From HB2-32-21 sp041603535 (GTDB lineage: Bacteria > Pseudomonadota > Gammaproteobacteria > Pseudomonadales > Porticoccaceae): 40,904 bases of DNA. The position numbers and the translations under genes were made by a program. The stretch is from contig JBFIEE010000032.1 of the NCBI GenBank assembly GCA_041603535.1, positions 1 to 40,904 of the forward strand, in the 5' to 3' direction. Shown piece by piece: positions 33,001-40,904 of the stretch. How positions within the stretch are numbered: position 1 is the stretch's first letter; each line of letters opens with the position of its first letter. Below the pieces are notes generated by a model. The model was not told the DNA's origin and did not search any database. It was given only the letters and a program-made list of their open reading frames with translations.

Positions 33001-34338
33001 ATGAGCAAGGCGGGAACGAGAGAAGGTAGCCTTGAGGCGCCGACACGCCATCCGCTGGATTGGCAATCGACGGATTTCTGGGACAAAGACAGCCTGGATT
33101 CTGAGCTGGAACGGGTTTTCGATATTTGTCATGGTTGTCGCCGTTGTGTGAGTTTGTGTGACGCTTTTCCAACTTTGTTTGATCTGGTTGACGAGTCCAG
33201 CACCATGGAAGTAGATGGGGTGGATAAAGCCGATTACATCAAGGTTGTTGATCAGTGTTATATGTGCGATATGTGCTATATGAGCAAGTGCCCTTATGTG
33301 CCGCCCCATGAGTGGAACGTGGACTTCCCTCATCTCATGTTACGTGCCAAGGCGGTCAGGTTTAAGAAGCAGGGCGCGTCCTTTCGCGACAGAACCTTAA
33401 CCAACACCGACGGGGTCGGTAAATTGGCCACTATCCCTGTTGTCGACGTGCTGGCAAACGCATTGAATAAAAACAAGACCTTCCGCAAGGGCCTGCAAGC
33501 GGTATTTGGCGTACATGAAGACGCTCCCGTGCCGGAGTACCATGCCAAAACGTTGCGTAAAACCGTCAAACCTCTGGGTCGACAAATTACACCGAAGGCG
33601 GTCGGAAACACCACCGGCAAAGTTGCGCTTTACGCTACCTGCTATGGCAATTACAACAGTCCGCAGCTGGGCGCGGACTTTTATCAGGTGTTTCAGCACA
33701 ACGGTATTGATATACAGCTGGTGCCAAAAGAACAATGTTGTGGCATGCCGAAGTTGGATCTGGGTGACCTGGATTCGGTAGCGCGTGCTAAAGCGGCGAA
33801 TATCCCCGTGCTCGCTAAGCTGGTTGATGAAGGCTATGACCTAATAGCACCGGTGCCATCCTGTGTGCTGATGTACAAGCAGGAGCTGCCATTGATGTTC
33901 CCTGATGATGCAGAAGTATTAAAAGTCAAAAATGCTTTTTTTGATCCGTTCGAGTACCTTTATCTGCGCCATAAGCAGGGTGAGTTCAATACGGAATTTG
34001 CTACTGGCCTGGGTAACATAAGTTACCACGTGGCCTGCCATCTCAGGGTGCAGAATATCGGCCTGAAAACGCGGGACATATTGGCGCTCATTCCAGAAAC
34101 TACGGTTCACCCTCAGGAGCGTTGTTCAGGGCATGATGGCACTTATGCGGTCAAGAAAGAAACTTACGCTAAAGCGGTAAAGATCGCTCGGCCCGTTGTG
34201 CGTAAGGTCGATCAATTGAAATCAGAGCATCTAGCGAGTGACTGTCCAATGGCGGCCGCCCATATCGCCAATCTTGCAGAAACGGGTGAGAAACCTGAAC
34301 ACCCCATGAGCTTGCTGCGCAAGGCCTACGGGTTATAG
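33001..34338 (+). CDS. HdrD/GlpC/GlcF-like iron-sulfur protein
   Basis: A 445-residue Fe-S protein of the heterodisulfide-reductase-related type. Two [4Fe-4S] motifs at the N-terminus: Cys43-46-49-53 (CHGCRRCVSLC) and Cys86-89-92-97 (CYMCDMCYMSKC), the latter with an extra residue before the fourth Cys. Two CCG-like domains follow: first Cys214, CCG at 246-248, Cys288; second Cys346, then ERCSGHDG at ~373-380, where Ser replaces the second Cys of CCG, then Cys415. No membrane helix. In Hdr/GlcF relatives such proteins carry electrons. As the neighbour of a rubrerythrin lacking rubredoxin it could be its electron donor; this is inferred. GGAG before ATG at 33001. Confidence 0.9.
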   Translation: MSKAGTREGSLEAPTRHPLDWQSTDFWDKDSLDSELERVFDICHGCRRCVSLCDAFPTLFDLVDESSTMEVDGVDKADYIKVVDQCYMCDMCYMSKCPYVPPHEWNVDFPHLMLRAKAVRFKKQGASFRDRTLTNTDGVGKLATIPVVDVLANALNKNKTFRKGLQAVFGVHEDAPVPEYHAKTLRKTVKPLGRQITPKAVGNTTGKVALYATCYGNYNSPQLGADFYQVFQHNGIDIQLVPKEQCCGMPKLDLGDLDSVARAKAANIPVLAKLVDEGYDLIAPVPSCVLMYKQELPLMFPDDAEVLKVKNAFFDPFEYLYLRHKQGEFNTEFATGLGNISYHVACHLRVQNIGLKTRDILALIPETTVHPQERCSGHDGTYAVKKETYAKAVKIARPVVRKVDQLKSEHLASDCPMAAAHIANLAETGEKPEHPMSLLRKAYGL

Positions 34339-34346
34339 GAGATTAC

Positions 34347-34946
34347 GTGAAGAAGTTAACGCGGGTAGATTTATGGTCGCTTGAGGAATATGCGGAAAAG
34401 CGCGCTACCCATCGAAAAGAGGTGATTGCGCACAAGAAAAATCGTCAGGTTAGCCTCGGCGAGCATATGAGATTGTGCTTTGAAGATGAAATCACGATTC
34501 GTTACCAAATACAGGAAATGCTTCGTGCGGAGAAAGTCTTCGAGGCGGCCGGCATCCAGGAGGAGCTAGACGCCTACAACCCCCTGATTGGCGATGGTCA
34601 GAACTTGAAGGCGACCCTGATGATCGAGTATGACGATCCGGCTGAACGGGCGGTCAAGCTGGCGCAATTGATTGGGGTTGAGGATCGGGTGTGGGTGAAA
34701 GCCGGTGACGGCGAAAAAACTTATGCGATTGCGGATGAAGACCTTGATCGTGAAAACGATGTGAAAACATCGGCAGTACATTTTTTGCGCTTTGAACTGG
34801 ATGGGAAGATGATCAGTGCGCTGAAAAACGGTGTGCCGTTATCGTTGGGAATAGATCATCCTAATTACCTGATAGGTGGTCTGACAGTGGCGGAAAATGT
34901 GCGGGAATCGCTGGTCAGCGATCTGGAGGACGGCGCATCCGCTTAG
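34347..34946 (+). CDS. DUF3501 protein
   Basis: A 199-residue protein of the DUF3501 family with the typical opening LTRVDLWSLEEYAEKRATHRKEVIAHKKNRQVSLGEHMRLCFED split here as an Arg/Lys-rich helix followed by ENRT-like helices. The central YNPLIGDGQNLKATLMIEYDD and the end LRFELDGKMISALKNGVPLSLGIDHPNY are strand-rich. No Cys-metal motif is present. The start is GTG at 34347, 8 bases after the Fe-S gene stop, with AGGAG 5 bases before, so the two are tightly coupled. Family function is unknown; constant association with the Fe-S protein suggests a joint role. Confidence 0.9.
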   Translation: MKKLTRVDLWSLEEYAEKRATHRKEVIAHKKNRQVSLGEHMRLCFEDEITIRYQIQEMLRAEKVFEAAGIQEELDAYNPLIGDGQNLKATLMIEYDDPAERAVKLAQLIGVEDRVWVKAGDGEKTYAIADEDLDRENDVKTSAVHFLRFELDGKMISALKNGVPLSLGIDHPNYLIGGLTVAENVRESLVSDLEDGASA

Positions 34947-35075
34947 GTGATAGCTCTGTTTCGGGACGGAGTGGCCAGCATGGCGCTTGATTGTTAATCG
35001 CTTCGTTGGATCGGTTCCGTGTCGATTGGTCCCTGGCACGTCGATGTAGTTTGTCCGGTGTCAGTGTGGTACTCC

Positions 35076-35684
35076 CTATCGGGTCTGATAAAGCCGGTCA
35101 AAGTTTGGGTGGGACGGCGCACGAGGTTGGCGTATTTGTCTCAGCGGGGCTTGAATATGATGGCGTTCACGCCGGTGCTCGTGTCGACGATTCCCGAGTT
35201 CTAGCGCGGCGTTAAAGCGGGATGAACGATAGCCCAGGTCAAGATGCAGCGGCGAGTGAGCGGAATAGTCATCCCAGGGCTGGCGACGCCAGGTATCATA
35301 GATCGGGTACGGCTGTGGCTGGCGAACGTAATAAGGGGGGTAATCTGAACTTCGATTCTCACCATCCGCTTGCCGAAGGGCACTTCTGCTCACCTGCTCC
35401 TGACGTCTGCTCGATTCTCGGTCTTTTCTGTCTTCCTGTAGGCGTTTTGTGGTGGCGATCATCTGTTCCAGGCGCTTACTGGCTTCGTCATCATTGTTGT
35501 CAGCTGCGGGCTTAAACTCCAAAACCTTGAGATCGACCGCTTCATCTATGGGGTCATCGCCGTAAGTGACACGCCCCCTGGCATCCGTTGATTTGTAGAC
35601 CACTGTTTCGCTTAGTACCGAGCACGTTGCCAGCGCCATAAAGATCGTCAGTAACCAGTGAACCGGTTTGGTCTGAATTGTCAT
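35076..35684 (-). CDS. DUF4124-containing exported protein
   Basis: A 202-residue protein. ATG at 35684 is chosen over 35762, because the signal sequence (PVHWLLTIFMALATCSVLS) follows it at once. The DUF4124 domain begins ETVVYKSTDARGRVTYGDDP (residues ~24-43), a motif common in periplasmic proteins of unknown role. Then a charged coiled-coil-like segment (ASKRLEQMIATTKRLQEDRK) and a Pro/Tyr/Arg-rich low-complexity tail (YPPYYVRQPQPYPIYD; RRHEHRRERHH). The tail's Arg/His richness suggests binding to polyanions or metals, without proof. Convergent with DUF3501 across 129 bases. Confidence 0.8.
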   Translation of the reverse strand: MTIQTKPVHWLLTIFMALATCSVLSETVVYKSTDARGRVTYGDDPIDEAVDLKVLEFKPAADNNDDEASKRLEQMIATTKRLQEDRKDRESSRRQEQVSRSALRQADGENRSSDYPPYYVRQPQPYPIYDTWRRQPWDDYSAHSPLHLDLGYRSSRFNAALELGNRRHEHRRERHHIQAPLRQIRQPRAPSHPNFDRLYQTR

Positions 35685-35949
35685 GTAGTTTGCCTTTGCG
35701 TCAATTGACGGACTTATTCCAGCACGATACGCCATAACGGTGATGCCCCCATCATAGCTCACTATCAGTAGGGTGGCATCAGATCGGGCTTCGCGGTTTC
35801 CAGCAAATTTCTTACTTTCAACTACACTTGGATTGCAGCATGGGTTGTTGTGCTAGTGGTTGTACATGATGACCCATAAGTAATAATTTAGATTAGAAAT
35901 ATATTTTAACTGATTGAATAATATCAGTAAAATTATCAGGAGATAGTCG

Positions 35950-36504
35950 ATGGAAAGATATTACTTTATTAGCGACGACCTTGAAGATCTCGAATCCATC
36001 GAAAAGGAGCTGGAGAACTCAGGCGTTAGTACGCCACAAATTCATGTCTTGAGTCAGGCTGACTCAAGTGTTGCAGCACATGAGCTACATGAGGTGCACC
36101 CATTTATGAAAACCGACGTGGTGCATTCAGCTCTGTGGGGTGCAGTATTCGGCGTGGTTGCCGCCTTGATGGTATTGGCATTCGCCTACTATTCTGATGT
36201 CACTGAAGCCGTCGGCTGGATGCCTTTTGTGTTTTTAGCGATAGTGATGTTGGGCTTCTGCACATGGGAAGGCGGTTTTTTAGGCTTTCAGATTCCCAAC
36301 GCAAAATTTAGGCGTTTTGAGCGTGAGCTCGAGCAGGGTAAACATGTGTTTTTTGTGGATGTCTCGCCGGGACAGCTGACACTTCTACAAGGGGTTATCG
36401 ATCGGCACCAACGCCTAAAGCCGGCTGGTCGCGGCGCATCTTCACCTGTTTGGGTGGTTGCGTGGCAGGACCGCTTTAAGCGATTTGTGCGTTGGGCGCC
36501 GTAA
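35950..36504 (+). CDS. Two-helix membrane protein of unknown function
   Basis: A 184-residue protein. The first ~55 residues look like a small alpha/beta regulatory domain (YYFISDDLEDLESIEKELENSG), then two hydrophobic helices (ALWGAVFGVVAALMVLAFAYY at ~61-81, WMPFVFLAIVMLGFCTW at ~89-105), a Gly-rich turn and a C-terminal soluble part (HVFFVDVSPGQLTLLQGV). This layout is common in gammaproteobacterial proteins with no known function, sometimes annotated as flavin-related without evidence. AGGAG lies about 7 bases before the ATG. It stands alone. Confidence 0.8.
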   Translation: MERYYFISDDLEDLESIEKELENSGVSTPQIHVLSQADSSVAAHELHEVHPFMKTDVVHSALWGAVFGVVAALMVLAFAYYSDVTEAVGWMPFVFLAIVMLGFCTWEGGFLGFQIPNAKFRRFERELEQGKHVFFVDVSPGQLTLLQGVIDRHQRLKPAGRGASSPVWVVAWQDRFKRFVRWAP

Positions 36505-36561
36505 CGCCTGAATTTAAAAGCCCATCAATACCGTCCAATGGCCCAGTAGCGGCGCGGTCAG

Positions 36562-37377
36562 TTAAGGTTTAGTTGCGACCGCGAGTACCGCAGGCCAGGC
36601 TAGTTCGCCGTCCGATTCGATGAGTTGACGGGCGCGGTCGAGGATGTGGGTGTGGATGTTACTGCGCGCTATCTCATCCTGTAATTCAAGCAGTTTCGCG
36701 GTTCTCACGGAACTCTTGTAAATCATATCGAGTACCTGTTGATGGTGATCTGGGCGCCAGCTGAGGGGTATTTCGGTCACTTCAATATCAGTAAATCCAT
36801 TCGAGGAGAGAATATCTCGACATTCCACCGGATCGCTAAAGCGGAAAAAGGGCGGTGCTTCGGGTAGCGCCACGTCAGTTGAACCATGGGTGGCGATCGC
36901 ACTGAGAACCAGCTCAAAAAATGTGTGTCGTTCGGGCGGGGCCCAAACCGTGAAAGCATACTTGCCGCCACGTCGCAGTACGCGAAAAGCCTCGGCTACG
37001 GCTTTTTCAGGGTTACTCAGGTGTAACAATCCAAACGGGCAGACGGCGGCATCGAAGAAGCCGTTGGGGAAAAGCATTGATTCGGCATCTCCCTCATAGA
37101 ACAACGCGTCAGGGTGATTGCGTTTCGCCTGGGCCACCATAGCTCCAGAGAAATCGATGCCAGTGGCGATGGCGCCACGACTGTGCGCGCCGCCGGCAGC
37201 GTAGCCGGGCCCAGTGGCGATATCGAGCACCATCATGCCTGCTTCTACACCTGTCGCATTGAGTAGCGGCGCTACTGCCTGCGGGGTTATTTTACCAGCG
37301 TAGACATCGTAGGCGGACGCCTTTTCGTCCCAGCCAGCCAGCTCCATTTCTCGAAAGGTTTGCAGTTTGTCAGTCAT
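36562..37377 (-). CDS. Class I SAM-dependent methyltransferase
   Basis: A 271-residue methyltransferase of the UbiE/Methyltransf_11 type. Motif I is VLDIATGPG (50-58), with GIDFSGAMVAQAKRNHP as motif II, GDAESMLFPNGFFDAAVCPFGLLHL as the post-I region, and RVLRRGGKYAFTVW as the last core strand. The acceptor is unknown; UbiE-like relatives methylate quinones, sterols or small acids. It is followed on the same strand by no obvious partner; the SDR upstream on the same strand ends 75 bases before its start, so the two may be co-transcribed. Confidence 0.92.
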   Translation of the reverse strand: MTDKLQTFREMELAGWDEKASAYDVYAGKITPQAVAPLLNATGVEAGMMVLDIATGPGYAAGGAHSRGAIATGIDFSGAMVAQAKRNHPDALFYEGDAESMLFPNGFFDAAVCPFGLLHLSNPEKAVAEAFRVLRRGGKYAFTVWAPPERHTFFELVLSAIATHGSTDVALPEAPPFFRFSDPVECRDILSSNGFTDIEVTEIPLSWRPDHHQQVLDMIYKSSVRTAKLLELQDEIARSNIHTHILDRARQLIESDGELAWPAVLAVATKP

Positions 37378-37452
37378 ATTTCGATTCGGTTTTGTTGAAA
37401 TTGATGTTAATAAGATGGGTGAGCATTGGCTAGCTTGTGCGTATCGTAGTAA

Positions 37453-38274
37453 TTAACCTGGTGTGCTTAAGCCGCCATTGACGCTCAGGGTCTGCCCGGT
37501 AATCGCGTCCGAGCCAGGACCAGCGAGGAAGGATACCGCGGCGGCAATATCTCTCGAGGTGACATCAAATAACATACGTTTACGTAAATTCTCCAGCATC
37601 CCCTTACGTTTGCCTTCGGCATCTTCTTTTGATTCAAGAGCAGCCGAGCTGTTGTGCCAGCGTGGCTCGGCGTCCGAGATGTAACTCATCGATACGACGT
37701 TGATACGAATCTTGTTACGACCCAGTTCCCGCGCCAGTGCACGACTCATTTGCATCATGCCTGCGGTGGCGCCACCAATCATGGACTCGCCGACGGTGGC
37801 CACGCGGCCCGCGTCAGTGCCTATAAGCACCATCTTGCCGCCACCTTGCCGAGTCATGTGTCGGGCGGCGGCCTGAACGGCATAGGCTCGCGTCATCCAG
37901 TGGGTCTTTATGTAGTAGTCAATTTCGCTGTGATCAAGTTCGTCAAATAATCGAAAGGGTAGCGAGTCATGACTGGCCCCGGCGCCACTGGCCACGAGGA
38001 TATCGAGACTGCCGAGTTGAGCAACGGCGCTATCAATCATGTTTTTGACCTGTTCGCCGTTGGTGATGTCTGCCGGGGCAAAAATGGCTTTGCCGCCCTG
38101 GGCCTCGATCTCGGCGACTACGGCGTTACCCGCCTGTTTGTTGCGACCATTTACGGCAACAATCGCGCCCTCTCCTGCCAACTGCAGGGCTATGGCTTTG
38201 CCGATGTATCCCGTGGCGCCGGTCACCAGCGCGATTTTACCTGCGAGAGGAAGAGCCGGGGTATTTGTGCTCAT
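37453..38274 (-). CDS. SDR-fold protein lacking the Tyr-Lys catalytic pair
   Basis: A 273-residue Rossmann-fold protein of the SDR superfamily. The cofactor loop is TGATGYIG (residues 18-25), followed by VNGRNKQ and APADI as in NADP-preferring SDRs. The usual active site is absent: where YxxxK is expected the sequence is IGGAT (166-170, Ile and Thr), and the preceding strand reads VLIGTDAG instead of a Ser motif. The end QTLSVNGGLSTPG is normal. ATG at 38274 is preferred; TTG at 38277 fits the GGAG better. It may bind a dinucleotide without classical catalysis, or use another mechanism. Confidence 0.85.
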   Translation of the reverse strand: MSTNTPALPLAGKIALVTGATGYIGKAIALQLAGEGAIVAVNGRNKQAGNAVVAEIEAQGGKAIFAPADITNGEQVKNMIDSAVAQLGSLDILVASGAGASHDSLPFRLFDELDHSEIDYYIKTHWMTRAYAVQAAARHMTRQGGGKMVLIGTDAGRVATVGESMIGGATAGMMQMSRALARELGRNKIRINVVSMSYISDAEPRWHNSSAALESKEDAEGKRKGMLENLRKRMLFDVTSRDIAAAVSFLAGPGSDAITGQTLSVNGGLSTPG

Positions 38275-38656
38275 CAATAAGTAACTCCGGATTGCCGATT
38301 TATTAAGCCGGCAACGGTACAGTAAATTTTGTATTTAGCCAAAATCAAATTTAGAGCAAGGGACCCGGGTATTGTAGCTCTGCGCTTCAGTTAACATGAC
38401 CGAGCATTGATAGTGATCGTAGACGTGGCAGCGGGGGTTAACGTATGTATCTGACGGAGGGTTCGCCACACAACGCCTCAGCGACGAAATGAACCAGCTT
38501 TGCTTTGTGATGGCAGACAGCCGGCCTGGGGGGATTTCGCAAGGTGGGTTGCCAGCTTGGCGGCAGCTTTCGCCAGGCTCAGGCTCAGGTGAAATCATGA
38601 AAAGCGAATTGCACAAACCCCATTTGGCGCACCCCAAATGACAGGGGCAGAGCTGT
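38275..38656. other. Intergenic region, hairpin at 38621-38640
   Basis: 382 bases without a supported gene. ACGGTACAGT (38312-38321) is a near-palindrome close to the SDR start. CATTTGG (38621-38627) and CCAAATG (38634-38640) form a hairpin after the multicopper oxidase (minus), a weak terminator. GGCTCA occurs twice in tandem near 38580. An open frame at 38335-38637 (minus) is judged non-coding. Confidence 0.4.
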
Positions 38657-39676
38657 TTAGTGTTTCTTCGGTGCGCTATTTGAACCCTTTAATTGCCTTG
38701 GGTGAACGGTCCAGTGTGCTGTCATGCCACCGGTAATGTGATCTGCGACATGGCAGTGGTACATCCAGGTGCCAGGATTGTCTGCTAGCATACTGACCGA
38801 TACCATGGTTGCAGGCATGAGGTTAATGACATCGGTGCGATGACCGCCATTTAGCACGGTTTCGCCGTGCCAGTGTGCGGTATGTATATCTGCCTCTGAA
38901 CCCATGCCCACCAGATGCCAGCGCACCCGGTCGCCCTGCTGTACTTCAAAACCGTGCAGATTGCCGAATATGTAACCATTCATAGCATGCATGAGGCCGC
39001 CTTCGGCACCATTTTCCTCGTCGAATATCATATATAGGGTGGTGAAGTTTACGTCGACGTCTTTGGGGTTGGGATCTGCGGGTGACCTGGCCATACCCCT
39101 GGCAGTGACTACGATTGTGCCAATGAGGCCAGCGTATACTTCTTCAACGGCTTTGACGTGTGAATGATAAGCCCACACGATGGAGGAGGGGTCCGCCGGT
39201 CCAGGGCCGGCTCTTTCGTCAAGGAACCAGGTGTAGGTGTAACTAGCCCCTGGTTGCACAATCCCGCCAGCGCCGCGCATGCCAGCACCGTCGTTGTCCT
39301 CATCGTAACGCAGGCCATGAGGGTGCATGGACAGGGGGCGATCCGCCATGTTCTTGAAATGTACCTTCAACGTGTCGCCCACCTCTCCAAGCAGCTGTGG
39401 ACCGAGTATTCCCATCCACTCTGGTTGCGGTATTTTGTTGGTGTAGTTGGCATCCGTATAGGCGAAGTAGCGGTACTTTTCGTAGCGTGTGGTTTGTCCC
39501 CATGGGCCGAGCCCCATACCTGGATCCATCAAATTTTTCCCGCTCGGTGCGTAATCCCACATAACTTTTTCAGCACTGACCCAGTACTCCCTGACCTGGC
39601 CAGCCTGTATATGGGCTGAGCAGGTCAGCGCGATTAGCGTCAGATACAATACCGGCAATAAACGGGCAAAACCCAT
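38657..39676 (-). CDS. Two-domain multicopper oxidase
   Basis: A 339-residue exported multicopper oxidase. ATG at 39676 has GGAG 9 bases before; a TTG at 39700 would add eight residues. A signal sequence (ARLLPVLYLTLIALTCSAHIQA) is followed by two cupredoxin domains. Copper motifs in order: HPHGL, WAYHSHV (domain 1), HTAHWHGE, and HCHVADHITGGM (domain 2), giving the trinuclear His set and the type-1 site Cys/His/Met in domain 2. Only two domains, so it probably works as a trimer like small laccases. Substrate may be iron, copper or phenols; divergence from a porin around a Fur-like box favours iron. Confidence 0.9.
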   Translation of the reverse strand: MGFARLLPVLYLTLIALTCSAHIQAGQVREYWVSAEKVMWDYAPSGKNLMDPGMGLGPWGQTTRYEKYRYFAYTDANYTNKIPQPEWMGILGPQLLGEVGDTLKVHFKNMADRPLSMHPHGLRYDEDNDGAGMRGAGGIVQPGASYTYTWFLDERAGPGPADPSSIVWAYHSHVKAVEEVYAGLIGTIVVTARGMARSPADPNPKDVDVNFTTLYMIFDEENGAEGGLMHAMNGYIFGNLHGFEVQQGDRVRWHLVGMGSEADIHTAHWHGETVLNGGHRTDVINLMPATMVSVSMLADNPGTWMYHCHVADHITGGMTAHWTVHPRQLKGSNSAPKKH

Positions 39677-39745
39677 AATAGTGGCTCCGTGGCGGCTCAA
39701 ATTGATATTCGGGTGGCATTATGCCATTTGAAATATTTTAACGCG

Positions 39746-39764
39746 AATGATAATTAGTTGCATT
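39746..39764. promoter_or_regulatory. Fur-box-like site between multicopper oxidase and porin
   Basis: AATGATAATTAGTTGCATT has one perfect TGATAAT arm and matches 15 of 18 defined positions of the palindrome AATGATAAT-N-ATTATCATT. It lies 70 bases before the oxidase ATG and 133 before the porin ATG. Confidence 0.5.
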
Positions 39765-39897
39765 TAGATAATGTCGTGACTAGAATTGCGCCGACTTTGA
39801 GGCGGATCGTTGGTAAAGAACGTCACGTGCATTTTGATTGATCTTGCATATCAGATTTTCGCACCAGATTACATCTATAAAAAGAGGAGAAGTATCC

Positions 39898-40904
39898 ATG
39901 AAAACGCAGCTTACGACTACAGCCCTGGCGCTTGTATTAGGGTTTGCCGTGTCCAGTAACACACTTGCTGAGGAGGTTAGCATGGCTGAAATTATGGCTT
40001 TACTGAAAACCCAGCAGGCTGAGATCGAGGCGCTAAAGGCGCAGTTGCAGCAGACTAATCAAAAAGTCGAAGCAACCGCTGGTGCCGTTGAAACAGTCGC
40101 CTCGTCCGGTAGCGGCGGCACCAAGGGAGTGCGTTGGACTGAGAAAACCCAGCTTGGTGGCTATGGTGAGATTCATTACAACAACAAAAAGAATGGTAAG
40201 ACGGACGAGGTGGATAACCATCGTTTCGTTTTGTTCGTCGAGCACGCGTTTACAGACGATGTCCGTTTTGTGTCGGAAATTGAGCTTGAGCATTCTATTG
40301 CTGGCGAGGGTAAAGGCGGTGAAGTCGAAGTGGAACAGGCGTATGTTGAATGGGATTATGCGAATAACCATCGTGTCGCTATAGGCCAGTTCCTGCTTCC
40401 TGTGGGATTGATTAATGAAACCCATGAACCTGATACGTTCTACGGTGTTGAGCGCAATTCTGTCGAAAAAAATATTATTCCAGCGACATGGTGGGAGGCT
40501 GGGGTTAAATTGCACGGCGAACTGACGCCAGGACTGAGTTACGACCTGGCCATGCACAGTGGACTAAATACGCCGGGAGTCGGTAGCAAAGCGTTTCTGG
40601 TGCGCGAAGGCCGCCAAAAAGTTGGTCAGGCGGTTGCTGAGGATATGGCTTATACAGGGCGTCTGAAATATACCGGTATCCGGGGGCTGGAGTTGGGCCT
40701 GGCTGTTCAGCATCAGGATGACATCTCACAGGGTCTCGCCACCGATAAAGCCAGCGCATTCTTTTGGGAGACTCATTTTGCCTATCAGATTGAGCAGTTC
40801 GCGTTGCGTGGGCTGTACGCCAGTTGGGATATTGACGGTAAAGGGGCCAGCGCGTTTGGCCGCGACGAACAGAACGGCTGGTATATGGAGCCTTCCTACC
40901 GGCT
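39898..40904 (+). CDS. Outer-membrane porin, 3' end outside the window
   Basis: The first 335 codons of a porin. Signal peptide TQLTTTALALVLGFAVSSNTLA, then a coiled-coil helix (MAEIMALLKTQQAEIEALKAQ) and a Gly/Ser linker (VASSGSGG), as in trimeric OprO/OprP-like and 'phosphate-selective' porins; then beta-strands ending in aromatic residues: TQLGGYGEIHYN, RFVLFVEHAF, VRFVSEIELEHS, VEQAYVEWDY, VAIGQFLLPVGL. GAGGAGA (39884-39890) is 7 bases before the ATG. Barrel continues off the edge. Such porins pass anions or small solutes; substrate here is unknown, though the Fur-like box suggests an iron-linked role. Confidence 0.88.
   Translation, partial: MKTQLTTTALALVLGFAVSSNTLAEEVSMAEIMALLKTQQAEIEALKAQLQQTNQKVEATAGAVETVASSGSGGTKGVRWTEKTQLGGYGEIHYNNKKNGKTDEVDNHRFVLFVEHAFTDDVRFVSEIELEHSIAGEGKGGEVEVEQAYVEWDYANNHRVAIGQFLLPVGLINETHEPDTFYGVERNSVEKNIIPATWWEAGVKLHGELTPGLSYDLAMHSGLNTPGVGSKAFLVREGRQKVGQAVAEDMAYTGRLKYTGIRGLELGLAVQHQDDISQGLATDKASAFFWETHFAYQIEQFALRGLYASWDIDGKGASAFGRDEQNGWYMEPSYR

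Noticed and set aside
38335..38637. Open frame of 100 codons on the minus strand, Cys-containing
   Set aside because: No ribosome site, no signal or domain pattern, and the residue composition looks random. It overlaps hairpin and repeat words.
1..40904. tRNA, rRNA, CRISPR arrays, transposases or phage genes
   Set aside because: I found no cloverleaf with a TpsiC loop, no regularly spaced array, and no integrase or transposase-like product.

Overview
The window reads like chromosomal DNA of a free-living, aerobic, hydrocarbon- or lipid-using gammaproteobacterium, probably a marine one of the Spongiibacteraceae/Halieaceae kind. This is inferred from gene content and protein style (OxyR with both redox cysteines, Uup, PbpG, YehS/DUF1456, CvfB, a CYP153 system, many CoA-type oxidoreductases). 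It was not tested by any search. I see no phage, insertion sequence, CRISPR array, tRNA or rRNA.

Layout. Positions 1-184 hold the decayed remnant of a metallo-beta-lactamase-fold gene on the minus strand. Positions 374-8151 carry unrelated housekeeping or accessory genes: a small secreted protein, an aldo/keto reductase, two exported proteins of unknown role, a DUF389 membrane protein, the endopeptidase PbpG and a UbiA-type prenyltransferase. Positions 8768-12271 form a complete class I P450 hydroxylation unit: SnoaL-like protein, FAD ferredoxin reductase, [2Fe-2S] ferredoxin and a CYP153-type cytochrome P450, closed by a clear terminator. Facing it (12488-14964, minus) is a three-gene operon of a lipocalin-like double-barrel protein, an APH-fold phosphotransferase that lacks the catalytic Asp, and a small partner overlapping it by ATGA. 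Then come a rhomboid protease, another SnoaL-like protein, an exported protein and a Baeyer-Villiger-type flavin monooxygenase (17536-19179) with a strong terminator.

Positions 19311-21738 (minus) hold DUF1456, CvfB and DUF4197 genes. Positions 22025-26901 (minus) form a probable catabolic operon: MaoC hydratase, acyl-CoA dehydrogenase, MBL hydrolase, NAD-dependent epimerase/dehydratase and SDR. A VOC protein diverges from it. Next are uup, a DUF3047 gene and a cold-shock gene. Positions 31403-34946 are a peroxide-defence locus: oxyR divergent from a rubrerythrin without a rubredoxin domain, followed by an HdrD/GlpC-like iron-sulfur protein and DUF3501, with a terminator-like hairpin inside the operon. 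The right end has a DUF4124 protein, a membrane protein, a methyltransferase, an SDR without the Tyr/Lys pair, and a two-domain multicopper oxidase divergent from a porin (cut by the window edge) with a Fur-box-like site between them.

How the genes fit together: the P450 unit, the BVMO and the acyl-CoA genes suggest oxygenase attack on an aliphatic or alicyclic substrate followed by CoA-dependent breakdown. The substrate cannot be read from the sequence. The most system-like locus is OxyR / rubrerythrin / Fe-S protein / DUF3501, where the Fe-S protein may be the electron donor of the rubrerythrin. A second theme is short tandem repeats (16, 14 and 7 bp units) clustered around the P450 region.
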